From NCBI GenBank assembly GCA_949840605.1, contig CATKXN010000114.1, positions 1 through 9,342 on the forward strand: 9,342 nucleotides of DNA. The letters are read 5' to 3'. A model generated the notes under the pieces. The model saw nothing but the letters and a program-made list of their open reading frames with translations. It made no database searches and had not been told where the DNA came from. This DNA comes from an uncultured Alistipes sp. GTDB taxonomy: Bacteria; Bacteroidota; Bacteroidia; Bacteroidales; Rikenellaceae. The translations under genes were made by a program, and so were the position numbers. Shown here piece by piece: positions 6,391-9,342 of the stretch; positions within the stretch are counted from its first letter, which is position 1; each line of letters opens with the position of its first letter.

Positions 6391-6422
6391 ATCTGTCAGT
6401 ATTTATATTAGAATAATGAAAG

Positions 6423-6452
6423 CAAAAATAGGGCTTTTTTTCTATTTTTCAA
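6423..6452 (-). promoter_or_regulatory. Promoter of mscL
   Basis: On the - strand, TTG (6452-6450) is followed after 19 nt by TATTTTTG (6430-6423), matching TAnnTTTG exactly. The predicted start near 6416 gives a leader of about 26 nt. The -7 octamer is identical to that of the sulfatase gene. Confidence 0.8.
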
Positions 6453-6491
6453 TAAAATATACGACCTTTTGCCGCTTCGTCCCGGAAACAC

Positions 6492-6524
6492 GCAAAATCG
6501 GCCCGCGATGCGAATCGGTTTTGC
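6492..6524 (+). repeat. Imperfect inverted repeat upstream of the symporter gene
   Basis: GCAAAATCGG (6492-6501) and TCGGTTTTGC (6515-6524) form a dyad with 6 exact outer pairs and two more inner G-C pairs, separated by 13 nt. The right arm includes the TTG -33 element of the symporter promoter, so a regulator bound here could affect initiation. This is a weak candidate only. Confidence 0.25.
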
Positions 6525-6551
6525 ACCCGTCCGTTCTTTTTTCTATCTTTG
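6521..6551 (+). promoter_or_regulatory. Promoter of the symporter-amidase operon
   Basis: TTG (6521-6523) is followed after 20 nt by TATCTTTG (6544-6551), an exact TAnnTTTG match. The start site should be near 6558, only about 12 nt before the ATG at 6570. This rules out the in-frame TTG codons at 6549 and 6552 as translation starts because they lie in or beside the -7 box. Confidence 0.78.
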
Positions 6552-6569
6552 TTGTCTAAATCCGTAATT

Positions 6570-8021
6570 ATGACACCTGCTGCCGTCGTTGCCACCGTCC
6601 TGGGCTACATAGCCGTCCTGTTCGCCGTTGCGTGGGCCTCGGGCCGCCGTGCCGACAATGCCGGGTTCTTCACCGGAAACCGCCGCACGCCGTGGTACAT
6701 GGCGGCTTTCGCCATGATCGGCGCCGCCATGTCGGGCGTGACGTTCATCTCGGTTCCGGGCTCCGTGGCCGTCGATTCGTTCTCCTACATGCAGATGGTC
6801 GCAGGTTTCACGGTGGGGCAGCTCGTCGTGGCCTTCGTGCTGATACCCACCTTTTACCGCCTGCGGGTGGTTTCGCTCTACGAATACCTCGACGACCGCT
6901 TCGGCGTTGCCTCGCACCGCACCGGGGCGTGGTTCTTTTTCATCTCCAAGATGCTGGGGGCCGCGCTGCGGGTCTATGTCGTCTGCGCCGTGATGCAGCT
7001 GCTGGTTTTCTCGCACTACGGCATCCCTTTCTGGGCCAACGCCCTGATAACGATGCTTTTCGTGTGGCTCTACACCCAGCAGGGCGGCGTGAAGTCGCTG
7101 ATATGGACCGATACGCTCAAAACCGTATGTCTCGTGGCGAGCCTCGTTCTGTCGATCGTTTTCATCATGCAGGGACTTGGCCTTTCGCTCTCCGACACGG
7201 TCCGTGAGGTTTCGGCCTCGCCGATGTCGCGGATTTTCTTCTTCGACGACCCCGCCTCGGACCGCTATTTCTGGAAGATGTTCGCTGCAGGCATCGTCCT
7301 GCTGATCGCCATGACGGGGCTCGACCAGGACATGATGCAGCGTAACCTGAGCTGTGCCACGCCGCGCGATTCGCAGAAAAACATCGTGCTGACGGCCGTG
7401 AGCCAGATTTTCGTCATCCTCCTTTTTCTGGTGCTGGGCGTGCTGCTGTACCTTTATATGGAGCGCAGCGGTCTGACGCCGCCCGCCAAGAGCGATCAGG
7501 TCTTTTCGCTGGTTGCCGTCGACGGAGGACTGCCGATTGTCGTTGGCATTCTGTTTGTCGTGGGGCTTATCTCAAGTACTTATTCAGCTGCCGGGTCGGC
7601 CCTCACGGCCTTGACGACCTCCTTCACGGTCGATATCCTCGAGGGCACGAAACGTTACGGCGAGGAGCGCCTCACGCGTCTCCGCAAAGGGGTTCATGTC
7701 CTGATGGCGCTGGGGATGGCCGCCGTGATCCTGGCTTTCGAATACTGGGCCGACGACAGCGTCATCAACCTGGTCTACAAGGTTGCCAGCTACACTTACG
7801 GTCCGATTCTGGGTATGTTCGCTTTCGGGATGTTCACGCGCCGCAGGGTCCGTGACCGCTGGATTCCGCTGGTCGCCCTTGCTGCTCCGGTGCTGAGTGC
7901 GCTGGTGCAGTGGTTGGCTCGCGGGGCGTGGGGTTATCAGATCGGTTTCGAATTGTTGATTTACAATGCCGCATTTACGATGATCGGCATGATGTTGCTT
8001 ACTGAACGACATGAAAAATAG
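6570..8021 (+). CDS. Sodium:solute symporter (SSS family)
   Basis: The 483-residue protein is a multi-helix inner-membrane symporter that uses the sodium gradient to import a small solute. Family hallmarks visible are the N-terminal AGFFTGNRRTPWYMAAFAMI region (31-50), AAMSGVTF (52-59), TGLDQDMMQRNLSC (249-262) and LISSTYSAAGSALTALTT (333-350), where Ser335, Ser336 and Thr337 lie in the expected Na2-site helix. About 13 hydrophobic segments are present, consistent with the LeuT-like fold. The family carries sugars, amino acids, sialic acid and other solutes, so the substrate cannot be read directly. The neighbour overlapping by 11 nt encodes an exported amidase-like protein, hinting at a cell-wall or polysaccharide fragment, which is an inference. 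The ATG at 6570 is chosen from the promoter position. Confidence 0.93.
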   Translation: MTPAAVVATVLGYIAVLFAVAWASGRRADNAGFFTGNRRTPWYMAAFAMIGAAMSGVTFISVPGSVAVDSFSYMQMVAGFTVGQLVVAFVLIPTFYRLRVVSLYEYLDDRFGVASHRTGAWFFFISKMLGAALRVYVVCAVMQLLVFSHYGIPFWANALITMLFVWLYTQQGGVKSLIWTDTLKTVCLVASLVLSIVFIMQGLGLSLSDTVREVSASPMSRIFFFDDPASDRYFWKMFAAGIVLLIAMTGLDQDMMQRNLSCATPRDSQKNIVLTAVSQIFVILLFLVLGVLLYLYMERSGLTPPAKSDQVFSLVAVDGGLPIVVGILFVVGLISSTYSAAGSALTALTTSFTVDILEGTKRYGEERLTRLRKGVHVLMALGMAAVILAFEYWADDSVINLVYKVASYTYGPILGMFAFGMFTRRRVRDRWIPLVALAAPVLSALVQWLARGAWGYQIGFELLIYNAAFTMIGMMLLTERHEK

Positions 8022-9342
8022 AATTTTATACCTGCTAATTTCGATTTTTGCTTTAGGTGCGGCTTCTGCCGCTGAGGTCGGAACGGCCGCCCGTGCCGAA
8101 ATGGCCCGGATGCTGTCGCGCATCGTTTCCCGCGAGATCACGGGCGGCTATCAGAAGGCCGAGCCGACCGCCGTGCGGATCGAGGCCGTGAAAGCCTCGC
8201 GCAGCCGGGTGCAGATTTTTGCCACGATCGGGCTGTCCTACTATCCTTTCCGCGAGGACAACGTGCAGGCCCTGCGCGACTCGGTGCGCACGCTGCTGCC
8301 GCAGGAGTTCCGCAAGGCCCGCATCGAAATCTATACCGACCGTCGCGAGATCGGCGAACTGGTGCCGTTGGCCCACCGCAACGCCGCGCAGCTGAAGAAA
8401 CAGATCGCCAAACGGCAGATCGTGCCGTTCACCAACTGCGCCGAACGGCCGCTGGTCACCCGGCTTTCGGCTGCCGCGACCCCGTCGAAGGGGCTTTCGG
8501 GCCGCCATATCGCCCTCTGGCAGAGCCACGGACGCTATTTCGATCAGATGCAGAACCGCTGGAAGTGGCAGCGTTCGATGCTGTGGCAGACCTGCGAGGA
8601 CCTCTATACGCAGAGTTATGTGCTGCCGTATCTGGTTCCGATGCTCGAAAACGCCGGGGCCTGCGTGATGCTGCCGCGCGAACGCGACGTGCAGAAGCTC
8701 GAGGTGCTGGCCGACAACGACGCCGCAGGCCAGTATGCCGAGACGGGGAGCTGGGAGCGCGGCGGCCCGGGCTTCGCCCACCTGCGGCAGGTCTACCACA
8801 CGGGCGAGAACCCCTTCCGCGAGGGCTCGACGCGCCGCACGCGGACCGTATCGGGCGATGCGACGGACCGTGCCGTCTGGCGGGCCGACATCCCCGAGCA
8901 GGGCGAGTATGCGGTTTACGTGAGCTACGAGTCGACGCCCGAAAGCGCCGACGACGCGCATTATCCGGTGCATCACCTCGGCGGCGCGACCGAATACGCC
9001 GTCAATCAGACGATGGGCGGCGGCACGTGGATCTACCTGGGGCGTTTCGCCTTTGCGCCGGGGCGTCAGGAGGTCGTGACCCTTTCGAACCGTTCGCGCA
9101 CGGCGGGCCGCATCCTTTCGGCCGATGCCGTGAAGATCGGCGGCGGCTTCGGCAACGTCGCCCGCACGCCCTGCGACTCGCTGCGGCAGCCCGATACGGA
9201 CTACGTCGAGGAGACCAGCGGTTATCCCCGCTTCTGCGAGGGTGCGCGCTACTGGCTCCAGTGGGCGGGCTTTCCCGAAAAGGTCTACACGCCGAAAAAC
9301 CATACCGACGATTACAAGGACGACTATATGTCGCGCGCCCAT
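8011..9342 (+). CDS. Exported amidase-like protein with golvesin/xanthan-lyase-type domain (partial)
   Basis: The frame is open for 444 codons from ATG 8011 to the window end, so the C-terminus is missing. A signal peptide is clear: MKNR, a hydrophobic core, and a likely cleavage at ASA-AEV (after residue 20). Residues about 28-120 form a small alpha/beta-looking region I cannot assign. Residues about 164-230 contain HIALWQSHGRYF, RWKWQRSMLWQTCEDLYTQS and LVPMLENAGACVMLPRERD, a pattern I associate with Bacteroidetes proteins annotated as N-acetylmuramoyl-L-alanine amidase-like or 'xanthan lyase'; His173 is a possible metal ligand. Residues about 265-378, with VWRADIPEQGEYAVYVSYES, NQTMGGGTWIYLG and LSNRS, match a golvesin C-terminal-like beta-sandwich, probably inserted in the enzyme domain. 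The start overlaps the symporter end by 11 nt, suggesting coupled translation. The amidase activity is inferred from family resemblance; the remaining active-site residues may lie outside the window. Confidence 0.78.
   Translation, partial: MKNRILYLLISIFALGAASAAEVGTAARAEMARMLSRIVSREITGGYQKAEPTAVRIEAVKASRSRVQIFATIGLSYYPFREDNVQALRDSVRTLLPQEFRKARIEIYTDRREIGELVPLAHRNAAQLKKQIAKRQIVPFTNCAERPLVTRLSAAATPSKGLSGRHIALWQSHGRYFDQMQNRWKWQRSMLWQTCEDLYTQSYVLPYLVPMLENAGACVMLPRERDVQKLEVLADNDAAGQYAETGSWERGGPGFAHLRQVYHTGENPFREGSTRRTRTVSGDATDRAVWRADIPEQGEYAVYVSYESTPESADDAHYPVHHLGGATEYAVNQTMGGGTWIYLGRFAFAPGRQEVVTLSNRSRTAGRILSADAVKIGGGFGNVARTPCDSLRQPDTDYVEETSGYPRFCEGARYWLQWAGFPEKVYTPKNHTDDYKDDYMSRAH

Noticed and set aside
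8053..9342. A long open frame on the - strand (429 codons, open to the window edge)
   Set aside because: It is the antisense shadow of the exported amidase-like gene. Its product is rich in Arg, Gly and His with no recognisable domain, while the + frame has a signal peptide and family motifs.

Overview
The window looks like chromosomal DNA from a GC-rich member of the Bacteroidales, most likely a gut Alistipes or close relative. Evidence: five promoters match the Bacteroidetes primary sigma-factor pattern (TTG, 19-20 nt, TAnnTTTG), no clear Shine-Dalgarno sequence precedes any gene, the coding DNA is GC-rich while the short intergenic gaps are AT-rich, and the gene families (lipoprotein sulfatase, fused 5S/BCCP carboxylase subunit, golvesin-domain amidase-like protein) are typical of that phylum. 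The genus is an inference; the phylum is well supported.

Layout. 1-677 (+): C-terminal two thirds of an AI-2E/PerM family membrane protein, cut by the window edge. 845-2701 (+): a single-gene unit for a biotin-dependent carboxylase or transcarboxylase subunit, with its own promoter and a strong terminator. 2783-3391 (-): a peptide deformylase carrying a lipoprotein signal. 3447-3520 (-): tRNA-Met(CAT) with its own promoter and terminator, directly upstream of the deformylase. 3655-4338 (+): a six-helix potassium-channel-like protein. 4357-5739 (-): a serine-type lipoprotein sulfatase, convergent with the channel gene and sharing a bidirectional terminator with it. 5908-6390 (-): MscL mechanosensitive channel. 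6570-8021 (+): SSS-family sodium:solute symporter, divergent from mscL. 8011-9342 (+): start of a large exported amidase-like protein with a golvesin/xanthan-lyase-type domain, overlapping the symporter by 11 nt and running off the window.

How the genes work together. Most are independent single-gene units. The one clear operon is symporter plus exported amidase-like protein: their overlap suggests translational coupling, and one plausible reading is that the exported enzyme releases a cell-wall or polysaccharide fragment that the symporter imports. MscL and the channel-like protein are both membrane ion or osmotic-stress functions but are not co-transcribed. No mobile element, CRISPR array, phage gene or defence system was seen. 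The most unusual items are the exported deformylase, the non-canonical selectivity filter of the channel, and a perfect dyad over the predicted start site of the carboxylase gene.
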